Made by a program: the position numbers and the translations under genes | From: Chryseobacterium sp. MFBS3-17 | Lineage (GTDB): Bacteria > Bacteroidota > Bacteroidia > Flavobacteriales > Weeksellaceae | DNA length: 64,000 nt | Reading direction: 5' to 3' | NCBI RefSeq assembly: GCF_020687745.1 | Contig: NZ_JAJEWK010000003.1 | Coordinates: 88,855 to 152,854, forward strand | Part shown: positions 54,724-62,842 of the stretch, one piece after another | Numbering within the stretch: position 1 is the stretch's first letter | Layout of the letters: the number at the start of each line of letters is the position of its first letter | The notes under the pieces: generated by a model | The model's database searches: none | Seen by the model: only the letters and a program-made list of their open reading frames with translations | What the model was told of the DNA's origin: nothing

Positions 54724-55602
54724 TCAGTTCTTTTTCATCGCTCTGGGATGGGCACGGTTCAGTACCTCTTTCAGTTTTTCAATATTGGCATTCGTGTACA
54801 CCTGGGTAGATGCCAGGGATGAGTGGCCTAATAGTTCCTTGACTTTGGAGATTTCTGCGCCGTTTTCCAGAACATGGGTCGCAAAGCTGTGCCGCAAAAT
54901 ATGTGGGCTTTTCTTCTGCTTTGTACTCACCATACTAAGATACTTATTAACCACCGAATATACAAATTTTTCTCCCAACTTTGCTCCTTTTTTATTCACG
55001 AAAAACCATTGTTCATTTCCGGTGGCAGGACGGCGGAGTTTGCTGTAATTCTGCAGGCGGTCTGCCAGTGCTTCTGAAATTGGAACAAGCCTTTCTTTAT
55101 TGCCTTTTCCTGTTATTTTAAGTTCTTTTCCGGCAGTGTCTACGTGTGTGGTGAGCAGGTTGCATAATTCTGCTTTTCTGATCCCCGTTTGGTACAAGGT
55201 CTCTATGATGAGTGCGGAGAGCGGGTTCTCATTTAAGGTTTTCAGGTGCTGCAGGGCTTCCATCTCGTCTGTGGAGAATGCGATTTGCTTTTGCGGATAG
55301 AACTTCAGGGACTTGATGCTGTCCATGGGGGAGGTTGGTAGTACATTTGTTTTCAGGAGGAACAGATAAAAGCTTCTTAACGATGAAATCTTACGGTTGA
55401 TGCTTCTTTTGGCAATGTGATTTTCGCTGAGATGAACCATGAAATTGCGAACCGTTCTTTTGTGAGCCAGAGTCAGATCTTCTGTCCCTTCTGTCTCCAT
55501 AAGAAATAACCGGAAATCCTGAAGATCTTTTTTGTAACTGGTTACCGTGTGCGGAGAGTAGCGCTTCTCCAGTTCTATGTGTTCCAGGAATTTGTTGATC
55601 AT
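54724..55602 (-). CDS. Tyrosine recombinase XerC/XerD
   Basis: Site-specific recombinase that resolves chromosome dimers at dif. 292 residues from the ATG at 55602 (MINKFLEHIELEKRYS); two earlier in-frame codons would lengthen it beyond the family. N-terminal SAM-like DNA-binding domain (about 1-85) and catalytic domain with the R-K-H-R-H-Y set: TGIRKAEL, ITGKGNKERLVPI, HILRHSFATH, LLGHSSLASTQVYT. Which of XerC or XerD it is cannot be decided here. Downstream of rpsU. Confidence 0.92.
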   Translation of the reverse strand: MINKFLEHIELEKRYSPHTVTSYKKDLQDFRLFLMETEGTEDLTLAHKRTVRNFMVHLSENHIAKRSINRKISSLRSFYLFLLKTNVLPTSPMDSIKSLKFYPQKQIAFSTDEMEALQHLKTLNENPLSALIIETLYQTGIRKAELCNLLTTHVDTAGKELKITGKGNKERLVPISEALADRLQNYSKLRRPATGNEQWFFVNKKGAKLGEKFVYSVVNKYLSMVSTKQKKSPHILRHSFATHVLENGAEISKVKELLGHSSLASTQVYTNANIEKLKEVLNRAHPRAMKKN

Positions 55603-55680
55603 GGTCATGTTGTAAACAAAAAAATCACTTTCCAAATATAACGATTCGGAAAGTGATTATGGTATTTCGTGAAAGAAAAT

Positions 55681-55878
55681 TTATGCCTGCTCTTCTCTGC
55701 TGGCCTCTCTTTGCTTATGAGCTGCTTTTTGCTTAGCCTGTCTGGAGATCACAGAAGGTTTTACGAATTGTTGTCTGCTTCTTAAAGCTCTTACAACTCC
55801 CGTTTTGTCAAATTTTCTTTTGTATTTCTTAAGTGCTCTGTCTATAGACTCTCCGTCTTTTACTGGAATTATTAACAT
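55681..55878 (-). CDS. rpsU: 30S ribosomal protein S21
   Basis: Basic 65-residue small-subunit protein. VKDGESIDRALKKYKRKFDK and GVVRALRSRQQFVKPSV are the S21 signature. In Bacteroidota S21 has a role near the anti-Shine-Dalgarno region. Head of the minus-strand block rpsU, xer, hpf. Confidence 0.96.
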   Translation of the reverse strand: MLIIPVKDGESIDRALKKYKRKFDKTGVVRALRSRQQFVKPSVISRQAKQKAAHKQREASREEQA

Positions 55879-56106
55879 AGTTTACATCTCATTTTGGACT
55901 GCAAAAATATAATTAATTTTTATAATGACCAAATTTTTCATAAAATCAGAAAGGTTTAGGAAAATAATTATTACTTTTAACACCTCAAAAACAGTTAACA
56001 ATTTGGTTTATACGCTCTTTCTGCTCATGGTGCACGGTCACGCTTTTTTGAAGTTGGCAGCAAGCCTTTATCTTTACCATATTGTGACTTAAATAATATT
56101 GTATAC

Positions 56107-59100
56107 ATGAAAAATTCTTTAATACTGATATGTTTGCTGTTTTCCCTGAATTTCATATTCGGGCAGCAGGCCAGATCCGGTGCTGTTCCAGCTACACCCA
56201 GTGCCAAAAGCATGCTTGCGGGTAACTTTATAGATGTAAATGCTGGCGGATACCCTCAGACCAACTATACCATTCAGCAGCTGATAGAGCAGGTGCTGAT
56301 TACCGGTGGCGGTAACTGTACTGCCAATGTAAGCAATGTAATTGTCTCCCCGAATCTTTCTGTGACCAATACGAACAGATCCTGGGGTTATTTTCATAAA
56401 GGTACTACCAATTTTCCTTTTACTGACGGCGTGGTTTTAATGACCGGACCTGCCCGCACTGCTGGAAATAATTTTATTCCCGCCACGCTGGCCGGTGTGC
56501 TGGGCACTGCGGGAGATGCAGACCTGGCTGCCGCTATTGGTGTTCCTACAGGAAATCTGGAGGATGCCACCTATATTCAGTTCGATTTTGTGCCGGTGAC
56601 CAGTGAAATTACTTTTAATTATATTTTTGCCTCTGAAGAATATGAAGGCAGTTTTGCCTGCAGCTATACAGATGGTTTTGCATTGCTGCTGAAACGGGTA
56701 ACAGACCCGAATTATGTGAATATGGCGGTGCTGCCCGGTGGTGCCGGACCCGTGAGTGTGACGAATATTCACCCTTACCTTTCATCGTCTTGCCCGGCAG
56801 TTAATGCACAATACTATGCCGGAAACAATACGGCTAACATAGAGACCAATTTTGCAGGCCGTACCATACCGCTTACCGCTACCGCTACGGTGATTCCCGG
56901 CGAAACGTATCGTTTTAAGATGGTACTGGCAGATTATAATGACACCAGTCATGATACCGGGGTTTTTCTTCAGGCCGGATCGTTCAATATCGGGGTACAG
57001 CTTACCGATCCTTCAGGGAACCCTTTGCCCTCTACAATGGATATCTGTGAGGGCTCATCACAGGTTTTGAATGCGGCAGTACCTATTGCCGGTGCTACTT
57101 ATCAGTGGTATCTTGGCGCCAATCCCATCCCCGGTGCAACAAACAGTTCTTATACAGCTACTCAGGCCGGGGTGTATTCTGTTCAGGTTCTGGTTCCCGG
57201 CACCTCCTGTCCGGGTACTGCCGAAATTACCATTAATGTGCTGCCTGTCCCTCAGGTGCAGGATGCGGCACTTGATTTGTGTTCCGGCGGAACCACCGGT
57301 ACTTTTAATCTTACCAGTGCACAGCCTTCCATCAGTACCACTGCGGGCGCTACATTTTTATACTATCTGAATCAGGCAGATGCGCAGGCCGGTAACGCAA
57401 ACACTATCGCCAATCCTGCGGCACATACTTCCGGAAGCGGAATCGTGTATGTGCGGGTCACTTTGGGTCAGTGCAGTGTGGTGGCACAACTTACATTAAC
57501 CATTAACCAGTCACCGGCACAGCCTGTCATTACCGCTTCGGCCAATGCTATTTGCGGTGCAGGAAGTGTGACGCTTACCTCCAGTGCGGCATCGGGCAAT
57601 ACCTGGTCTACCGGTGAAACTACTCAGAGTATTACCATTACCACACCGGGAACCTATACCCTTGTGGTAGCGGCTGGAACTTGTACCAGTACTCCTGCCA
57701 CCATTACCATTGCAGGAGATGCGGATCCGAACATCTCCATCACCGGAAATACATTCTTCTGTACCGGTGGTTCCACTACGCTTACTGCTTCCATCACAGG
57801 TACAGGTTATACCTTCTTATGGTCTAATGGTGCTGCTACTGCCAGCACAGTCGTTTCTACCCCCGGAACTTATACCGTAACGGTCACCGGGCCGGGAGGA
57901 TGTCCGTTTACAGAATCTGTTACGGTTACCGAAAGTGCAGTTCCTGCAGGACAGAATGCTGCGCTTTCAGAATGTTCTCCGGCTACGGACTTTACCTTTG
58001 ATCTTACCTCTGCAGAAGCTGCGATGAGCAGCACACCGGGGGTGACTTTTACCTATTATACCAATATTGCAGATGCTAATGCCGGCAATGCGAATAATAT
58101 TCCCAATCCTGCAGCGCATACTGCTCCGACGTCCGTGGTATATGTCAGAATCAGCAGTGGAAACTGTTTTGTCGTGGTAGAACTTCAACTAACGGTAACG
58201 GTCATTCCAGATCCGGTCATTACACAATCTGCACCTGCGATTTGTGGTACGACTCCGGTGACTCTTACCTCTAATTACGCCACAGGAAACGTATGGTCTA
58301 CCGGTGCTACCACGCAGTCCATCACTGTTTCTACCCCGGGAACTTATAGTCTTACGGTAAGCAATGGTGCTTGTGTAAGTCAGGCAGTGAGTGTGAATGT
58401 GGTGCAGAATGCGGATCCTAACGTGACCATTACCGGTAATCTGTCCATTTGCCAGGGTGCCAATACAACTTTGACGGCTAATGTTACCGGAAGTGGTTAT
58501 ACTTTCCTGTGGTCTAACGGATCTACGGCACAAAGTACTGCTGTAAATGCGGCCGGAACTTATACGGTAACCGTGACCACTCCTGCAGGTTGTCAGTTTA
58601 CCGCAAGTGCGACGGTAACTGTCGATGCACCCATTACCATCAATATAGCACAGCCGGCTCAGATTACCTGCACCAATACCACAGTCACTCTGAACGCTTC
58701 GGGATCTGTTTTCCAGGCCGGAGCAACCATCCAGTGGACAGCCTCTGCGGGCGGTAATATTGTAAACGGTGCAAATACCCTGACTCCGGTAGTTAATGAA
58801 GGAGGAAATTATACATTGACCATTACCAATAATTTTGGAAACAACTGCAGTCAGCAACAGACTGTGACAGTAGTGGAAAATAATCTTCCGCCGAATATTA
58901 CCCTTACGGCACCAAAAATTACAATATGTGAAGGTGAAACCATCACACTGACCGCTGCAGGTGCACAGACCTATACCTGGGATACACTTCCGGGCTCCGG
59001 CAATACGCAGGTGGTTTCTCCTGTGGCTACTACCACCTATACTGTAACCGGTGTGGGAGCTAATGGTTGCCAGGGAAATACGGCTACCATTACCATCACG

Positions 59101-59802
59101 GTGGTGCCTGCTATTGTTTCTACTCTGGCAGATGTACAGTTCTGTGAAGGACTGGATAATGTAATGGATGCGGGATCCGGACCCAATTATACGTATGTAT
59201 GGAATACCGGCGAAACAACCCAGACCATTACCGTGAATACGCCGGGCACCTATTCTGTGACCATCAATAATGGTGTCTGTTCGCAGGTGTTTACCGCCAA
59301 TGCTTCTTATACAGAAGTGCCGCTGGTAACCGATGTGCTGTACGAAAATAATACCCTCACCATCACAGTTCAGAATCCGGGAACAAATCTGGAGTACTCC
59401 ATAGACGGAGGCGTGACCTGGCAATCGTCTAATATTTTTGCCAATATTCTGCGGAACACGACTTATTTTATCTCGGTAAGAGAAAAAGGAGAGACCTGCT
59501 ACAACACCGTAGAGTATCTTACATTCTTTATTGGTAACGCCATCACTCCGAATGGAGACGGCATCAATGATCATGTGGATTTCACGGGGGTGAGTAAATA
59601 CAAGAATTTCAGTGCAACCATTCATGACCGCTACGGCAAGGAAGTATTCCGGGCCACGCCGTCTAAAACCGTTTGGAGTGGTAATTACACCAGCTTCCAG
59701 GTCTCTTCTGCGACCTATTGGTATCAGGTGACCTGGACGGATCCGATTTCCAATCAGCCGGTGATTCGTAAAGGTTGGATTCTGGTGAAGAACCGGGAAT
59801 AA
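56107..59802 (+). CDS. T9SS type B cargo: choice-of-anchor L and Ig-like repeat protein with gliding-motility C-terminal domain
   Basis: 1231 residues. Signal peptide (about 1-21, LNFIFGQQ). Choice-of-anchor-L-type N-terminal domain (about 60-295) with FVPVTSEITFNYIFASEEYE (20 residues) and ETYRFKMVLADYND. Multiple Ig-like/PKD-like repeats follow, with recurring TWSTGETTQSIT, GYTFLWSNG and PGTYTVTVT units. Two copies of a larger module (from about residues 386 and 617) share AGNANTIANPAAHT / AGNANNIPNPAAHT. C-terminal gliding-motility-associated (CHU_C / T9SS type B) domain from about 1145, ITPNGDGINDHVDF to GWILVKNRE. Likely cell-surface adhesin. Unlike the other two T9SS genes it uses the type B signal. 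Confidence 0.88.
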   Translation: MKNSLILICLLFSLNFIFGQQARSGAVPATPSAKSMLAGNFIDVNAGGYPQTNYTIQQLIEQVLITGGGNCTANVSNVIVSPNLSVTNTNRSWGYFHKGTTNFPFTDGVVLMTGPARTAGNNFIPATLAGVLGTAGDADLAAAIGVPTGNLEDATYIQFDFVPVTSEITFNYIFASEEYEGSFACSYTDGFALLLKRVTDPNYVNMAVLPGGAGPVSVTNIHPYLSSSCPAVNAQYYAGNNTANIETNFAGRTIPLTATATVIPGETYRFKMVLADYNDTSHDTGVFLQAGSFNIGVQLTDPSGNPLPSTMDICEGSSQVLNAAVPIAGATYQWYLGANPIPGATNSSYTATQAGVYSVQVLVPGTSCPGTAEITINVLPVPQVQDAALDLCSGGTTGTFNLTSAQPSISTTAGATFLYYLNQADAQAGNANTIANPAAHTSGSGIVYVRVTLGQCSVVAQLTLTINQSPAQPVITASANAICGAGSVTLTSSAASGNTWSTGETTQSITITTPGTYTLVVAAGTCTSTPATITIAGDADPNISITGNTFFCTGGSTTLTASITGTGYTFLWSNGAATASTVVSTPGTYTVTVTGPGGCPFTESVTVTESAVPAGQNAALSECSPATDFTFDLTSAEAAMSSTPGVTFTYYTNIADANAGNANNIPNPAAHTAPTSVVYVRISSGNCFVVVELQLTVTVIPDPVITQSAPAICGTTPVTLTSNYATGNVWSTGATTQSITVSTPGTYSLTVSNGACVSQAVSVNVVQNADPNVTITGNLSICQGANTTLTANVTGSGYTFLWSNGSTAQSTAVNAAGTYTVTVTTPAGCQFTASATVTVDAPITINIAQPAQITCTNTTVTLNASGSVFQAGATIQWTASAGGNIVNGANTLTPVVNEGGNYTLTITNNFGNNCSQQQTVTVVENNLPPNITLTAPKITICEGETITLTAAGAQTYTWDTLPGSGNTQVVSPVATTTYTVTGVGANGCQGNTATITITVVPAIVSTLADVQFCEGLDNVMDAGSGPNYTYVWNTGETTQTITVNTPGTYSVTINNGVCSQVFTANASYTEVPLVTDVLYENNTLTITVQNPGTNLEYSIDGGVTWQSSNIFANILRNTTYFISVREKGETCYNTVEYLTFFIGNAITPNGDGINDHVDFTGVSKYKNFSATIHDRYGKEVFRATPSKTVWSGNYTSFQVSSATYWYQVTWTDPISNQPVIRKGWILVKNRE
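57241..58207 (+). repeat. Duplicated module within the T9SS type B gene
   Basis: Two homologous segments of about 85 codons (starting near 57262 and 57955) separated by two Ig-like repeats that are also alike at DNA level (GGTTATAC-TTC-T-TGGTCTAA recurs near 57800 and 58495). Points to internal duplication. Confidence 0.65.
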
Positions 59803-59826
59803 AAGACGTGTTCATACCTCATACCA

Positions 59827-59854
59827 GGCTGCAATATTTTTGCAGCCTTTTTTT
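59827..59854 (+). terminator. Intrinsic terminator after the T9SS type B gene
   Basis: GGCTGCAA-TATTT-TTGCAGCC stem followed by seven T. Confidence 0.85.
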
Positions 59855-59891
59855 ATGTCTGAAATCTGGCGGGTTTGGAATGAAATTTTCA

Positions 59892-59899
59892 TATCTTTG
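59892..59899 (+). promoter_or_regulatory. -7 promoter element (TATCTTTG) for tmRNA
   Basis: TAnnTTTG match 22 bp before the 5' end of ssrA. Confidence 0.6.
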
Positions 59900-59921
59900 C
59901 AGACTTCTTATCAAAGAATTT

Positions 59922-60319
59922 GGGGTTGACTGGTTTCGACAGCAAGATCAATGGGTAAGTAAGCATGCAGAGAACCGCAGCGCGATCTCTTTAATCCCTT
60001 GCTGCAGAATTTTAACTGGCAACGAAGAGTATGCTCTTGCTGCTTAATCCGAAGTTTAGTAAGATTAACGTTTTTCCCGAAGTATAGTAAGGAAACAAGA
60101 TGTCCCGCGGAAGTTCTGTTCTGCTACGTCCGGGTACGGGGCATAGGAAATGCGGAAATAAGTTCCGGAAGGCTTTGGTCCGGGAACGAAAAATAAAGAA
60201 GCTAAGTGCAAAGTTGGGTGTTTGTTCTCTGCTTTACAACGAAAACCAAAAACAAAATAAGCATGTAGAAAACTTGCGTATTGCTTGTTTGGACGAGGGT
60301 TCGAATCCCTCCAACTCCA
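59922..60319 (+). ncRNA. ssrA: Transfer-messenger RNA (tmRNA)
   Basis: Rescues stalled ribosomes by trans-translation and tags the nascent chain for proteolysis. 5' end GGGGTTGACTGGTTTCGACAG and 3' end TTCGAATCCCTCCAACTCC are the conserved tRNA-like halves; the 5' GGGGTTG pairs with 3' CAACTCC. The tag reading frame starts with GGC at 60018 and codes for GNEEYALAA before TAA at 60045-60047, with the YALAA end typical of the group. CCA not encoded. Terminator follows. Confidence 0.95.
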
Positions 60320-60332
60320 CTAATTGAATTAT

Positions 60333-60360
60333 AACCGCCTGTTTATCAGGTGGTTTTTTT
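60333..60360 (+). terminator. Intrinsic terminator after ssrA
   Basis: ACCGCCTG-TTTAT-CAGGTGGT stem with T-tract. Confidence 0.8.
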
Positions 60361-60379
60361 TTGTTTGGTCTGCAAGTCT

Positions 60380-60650
60380 TTAACAATCTAATATTGTAAT
60401 TTTTTTGCCGTTTACAAAATAAGCGTCCAGAATTTTGCTTTCGGAGTCTGGTTTTTCAGGGGCAGTGGAAGTAGAGGTCGCCGGGAATTTTGGCGAATCT
60501 TCCCTGGGTTTGGGTTTATAACCGGGATTGGTCACATTCACATTGGTTTGGCTGGAAGTGACAATCAGATATGTTGTGAAAGAATTGTTTTTTTAGGTTT
60601 TTGTATTTGTCTTTTTCCGGAGTTCCTTTTTTCCAAATGTGTTTACTTGC
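60380..60650 (-). pseudogene. 3' remnant of a minus-strand gene of unknown family
   Basis: Reading the minus strand, an open stretch ends at a TAA at 60380-60382 with the C-terminus FVNGKKITILDC. It encodes TYLIVTSSQTNVNVTNP, then a Pro/Thr/Ser-rich linker (KPKPREDSP, TSTSTAPEKPDSE). Upstream, a run of seven A (near 60590) throws the frame into another that reads HIWKKGTPEKDKYKNL; with six A the two would join. No start codon or further 5' part is found, because toxin-remnant sequence on the plus strand begins there. So a truncated, frame-disrupted gene end. Family not recognised. Confidence 0.55.
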
Positions 60651-60720
60651 AAGTGGTGAAGTAAATTGGAATTCTTTAGAAGAAATTATTGATTGGTATA
60701 TTACATTTTATAAATTATAA
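60639..60720 (+). pseudogene. C-terminal remnant of a toxin-tip module
   Basis: A 26-codon open stretch ending LEEIIDWYITFYKL and stopping 5 bp before the next gene. The same ending (LDEIVDWFVNFYKL) closes the toxin-tip fragment at 62603-62839, which also lies directly before a paralogous immunity-type gene. It is therefore the tail of a related toxin module whose body has been lost. Confidence 0.55.
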
Positions 60721-60725
60721 TAAAA

Positions 60726-61316
60726 ATGCGAAACAATAAATTATATTTAGAAGAAATGATGAAATTTCAAAAAAGTTTTAACAGAAGACCTTCCAACTCG
60801 TCTTCGGCGATATTACTTTTTAGAAATTATCTTACATATTTAGAAAAATGCGAAAAAAAGTTAGGGAAAAATTTAGAGCCCATTCAAAGAAAGGATTTCC
60901 ATAACTTATTAGCAGATTTAGATTTAATGGATAAGATAAAAAGTTTTGATAATTTTTCAAAAGATCTCACAACAGTACAGTTAGAAACCTTTCCAACTGG
61001 TAGGTTTTATGACCGCTACTTTGTTTATCTGTATATTTTATGGGAAACCTTTAAGAACGAAAAAGAATTGAGAGATTTATCAAATATTAATCCATATATT
61101 TTTGTTATAAAAATATTAGAAAGATCAAATAATATTTTTATTTATTCCAACCAATTCAACATTGGACATATTACTTTCAATAACTTTAATAAATATGAAG
61201 GTTATGTTTTGCCGAGTTTAGACGACAAGTTTTTAGACTATATTGACAAGTCATTTTCTGATATTCCTAACCAAGATGAAACAAATAGGTTATGGGAAGA
61301 ATTTCAAAAAATGTAG
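60726..61316 (+). CDS. Putative immunity protein, unknown family (copy 1)
   Basis: 196-residue AT-rich soluble protein. Paralogous to the gene at 62843-63484: both share SSAILLF / SSILLFKDY, GRFYDRYFVYLYILWE / GRYFNGFFIYLFIYWE, and the C-terminal pattern LDYIDK...IPNQDETNRLWEEF / LAYIDSK...IPNQEKVNELWEEF. Each copy starts a few bases after a toxin-tip tail ending FYKL. I infer an immunity role from that placement; the family name is not known to me. Confidence 0.6.
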   Translation: MRNNKLYLEEMMKFQKSFNRRPSNSSSAILLFRNYLTYLEKCEKKLGKNLEPIQRKDFHNLLADLDLMDKIKSFDNFSKDLTTVQLETFPTGRFYDRYFVYLYILWETFKNEKELRDLSNINPYIFVIKILERSNNIFIYSNQFNIGHITFNNFNKYEGYVLPSLDDKFLDYIDKSFSDIPNQDETNRLWEEFQKM

Positions 61317-61334
61317 TAAACAATTCAGAATTAA

Positions 61335-61649
61335 ATTTTTAAACTTGATAATTTAACCAACTTAGATGATTTTGCTGATTTTGCTGTGAAAGCTGTAGAT
61401 ATTAAAGGAAAAGAAAGGTTTAATGATACTGAAATCAAATTTTTATACAATTTTTTCACTGAGCATTATCATAAAGGAAATAGGTTTGAAATACAAATGG
61501 AATCCGTACTTTATACCTGTAAAAGTTGTCAAAAGTATCTGCAGGCTGCACAGAACTATGCAAAATCCCAAGGAAAAGTAATTGAATTTAAATTTATATC
61601 GCATCATGAAGCTAAAGGAATGAAAAATGTTAAAAAATTAATACCGTAA
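61335..61649 (+). pseudogene. Toxin-tip fragment with deaminase-like C-terminal motif
   Basis: Open from 61335 with no ATG; begins with the linker LDNLTNLDD, shared with the toxin fragment at 62603-62839, then FNDTEIKFLYNFF and VLYTCKSCQKYLQ. The xTE...CxxC arrangement resembles the zinc site of the BURPS668_1122/Toxin_deaminase-type nucleic-acid deaminase toxins (Glu in the first helix, CxxC in the second). The 5' toxin body is missing, so this is an orphan toxin tip. A SUKH immunity gene follows 6 bp later. An internal GTG at 61386 could start a short product. Confidence 0.55.
61347..61369 (+). repeat. Toxin linker repeat, copy 1
   Basis: 23-bp GATAATTTAACCAACTTAGATGA, coding DNLTNLD; identical except for one base (C/T) to 62780-62802. 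Confidence 0.7.
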
Positions 61650-61655
61650 GTAAAT

Positions 61656-62129
61656 ATGGAAATACAATACATGCAATATTTAAGAGATAATCCCAAAAGT
61701 TCATCGGGAGCTACGTTCTCAATTGAACCTATACCATTGTCTGAAATTCAATACTTAGAAACAAAATACAATAATGGTGTAATTTTTCCAAAAGCATTGA
61801 GAGAGTTACTGTTTTTAGCTGGAGAATATTGTTATGTTCTCGACTATAATATTTATGATAGTCAAGAAGAATTACAGGATGAGGCAAGAGAATGGTTGCA
61901 AAAGTATAATAGAAGTATTAGTCGTCCATTTTTTGCTATAGACGTTTATAATGCGGGAGAACAATTTTTATTTGTCTATCTGGACGAAGGGGATGATCCT
62001 GTGGTAAGATCTGCATATTTACCACTCAGGGACGATGTTCAGTTCATCACAAATCTTATGAACGAAAAACTGTCTCATTATATCAAAAGTTCAATAGATG
62101 AAATAAAACAAGGCTTTAATCCTTTTTAG
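61656..62129 (+). CDS. SUKH (SMI1/KNR4) family immunity protein
   Basis: 157 residues. LSEIQYLETKYN, FPKALRELLFLAG and FFAIDVYNAGEQFLFVYLDE are the SMI1/KNR4 (SUKH) pattern; the tail is NEKLSHYIKSSIDEIK. SUKH proteins are the commonest immunity partners of polymorphic toxins in Bacteroidota and protect against diverse nucleases and deaminases. Lies 6 bp after the deaminase-like toxin tip, as expected of its cognate pair. A truncated paralogue is at 62361. Confidence 0.8.
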   Translation: MEIQYMQYLRDNPKSSSGATFSIEPIPLSEIQYLETKYNNGVIFPKALRELLFLAGEYCYVLDYNIYDSQEELQDEAREWLQKYNRSISRPFFAIDVYNAGEQFLFVYLDEGDDPVVRSAYLPLRDDVQFITNLMNEKLSHYIKSSIDEIKQGFNPF

Positions 62130-62161
62130 TTGAAAATAGATATTAATTAAACTAATTTGAA

Positions 62162-62338
62162 ATGAGCACCACTATTATTTACGAAAATGAATTTGGAAAT
62201 GGAGTTATAGATGAAGAAATATTTAATGATTGGATTGAAAACTCCTTATTAGGTTATAACAGAAATGTTGTTGTTCAACCTAATGATAGTAAAGTAATTA
62301 TGCCCAGATGTGCAGATTGCTTCTCTATTGCGGACTAA
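62162..62338 (+). CDS. Small ORF, likely toxin-tip remnant (CADC motif)
   Basis: 58 residues, MSTTIIYENEFGNGVIDEEI ... VIMPRCADCFSIAD. It lies 32 bp after the SUKH gene and 22 bp before the truncated SUKH copy, i.e. in the slot of a toxin tip. The CADC near the end may be a metal or structural motif. No family recognised, and it may not be expressed as an independent protein. Confidence 0.45.
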   Translation: MSTTIIYENEFGNGVIDEEIFNDWIENSLLGYNRNVVVQPNDSKVIMPRCADCFSIAD

Positions 62339-62360
62339 TTAACTTTTATACAATAAAAAT

Positions 62361-62606
62361 ATGAATATAACATATTTAACAAAATTGCAAGAAAATCCCG
62401 TGAAAGGCTCTTTTTCCAATGAACCTTTAAGCTTAAATGAAATTCAGCAACTTGAGAACTTATATTTTTCAGGAAATTCTTTTCCTAAAGCTCTCGCAGA
62501 AATGCTTTTTCTTGCCGGACAATATTGTATCGTCTTAGATTTTGGAGATAATGATAATCAGCAAGAATTACAAGATTATGTAAGAAGCAAAAATTTAAGA
62601 ATTTGA
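62361..62606 (+). pseudogene. Truncated SUKH-family immunity gene
   Basis: 81 codons matching the first half of the SUKH gene at 61656: LNEIQQLENLYFSGNSFPKALAEMLFLAGQYCIVLD. It breaks off after QQELQDY and the following bases switch frame into the toxin fragment at 62603. The second half of the SUKH domain (FFAIDVY... in the intact copy) is absent, so it is a recombination remnant. Confidence 0.65.
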
Positions 62607-62839
62607 TTGCACATGAATATATTGAAAGCAGATTGATTGATGAATATGGTGTTAACTATAGGTCACTAGATTCATTTGCCGCTTTACAACCTCATAACTT
62701 TGGAGCTCATGATATAGCACCAACACTTAATAATCTTTATGCTTCTTTAGAAAGACTTCATCAGCCCCCAATTCCTAATGATAATTTAACCAATTTAGAT
62801 GAAATTGTTGATTGGTTTGTAAACTTTTATAAATTATAG
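62582..62839 (+). pseudogene. Toxin-tip fragment with HEYIE and AHD motifs
   Basis: Open in its own frame across the junction with the truncated SUKH gene; the only start is TTG at 62603. Reads KFKNLIAHEYIESRLIDEYG, then HNFGAHDIAPTLNNLY, then PNDNLTNLDEIVDWFVNFYKL (cited in part). The HExxE and later HxxxAHD residues suggest a metal site, but I cannot name the family. N-terminal toxin body missing. Stops 3 bp before the putative immunity gene copy 2. Confidence 0.5.
62780..62802 (+). repeat. Toxin linker repeat, copy 2
   Basis: One-base variant of 61347-61369; codes the same DNLTNLD within a different toxin tip. Confidence 0.7.
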
Positions 62840-62842
62840 ATA

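Noticed and set aside
58189..59625. 478-codon open frame on the minus strand
   Set aside because: Lies wholly opposite the T9SS type B gene; its Cys/His/Arg-rich, patternless translation is typical of an antisense shadow of Thr/Gly-rich repeats.
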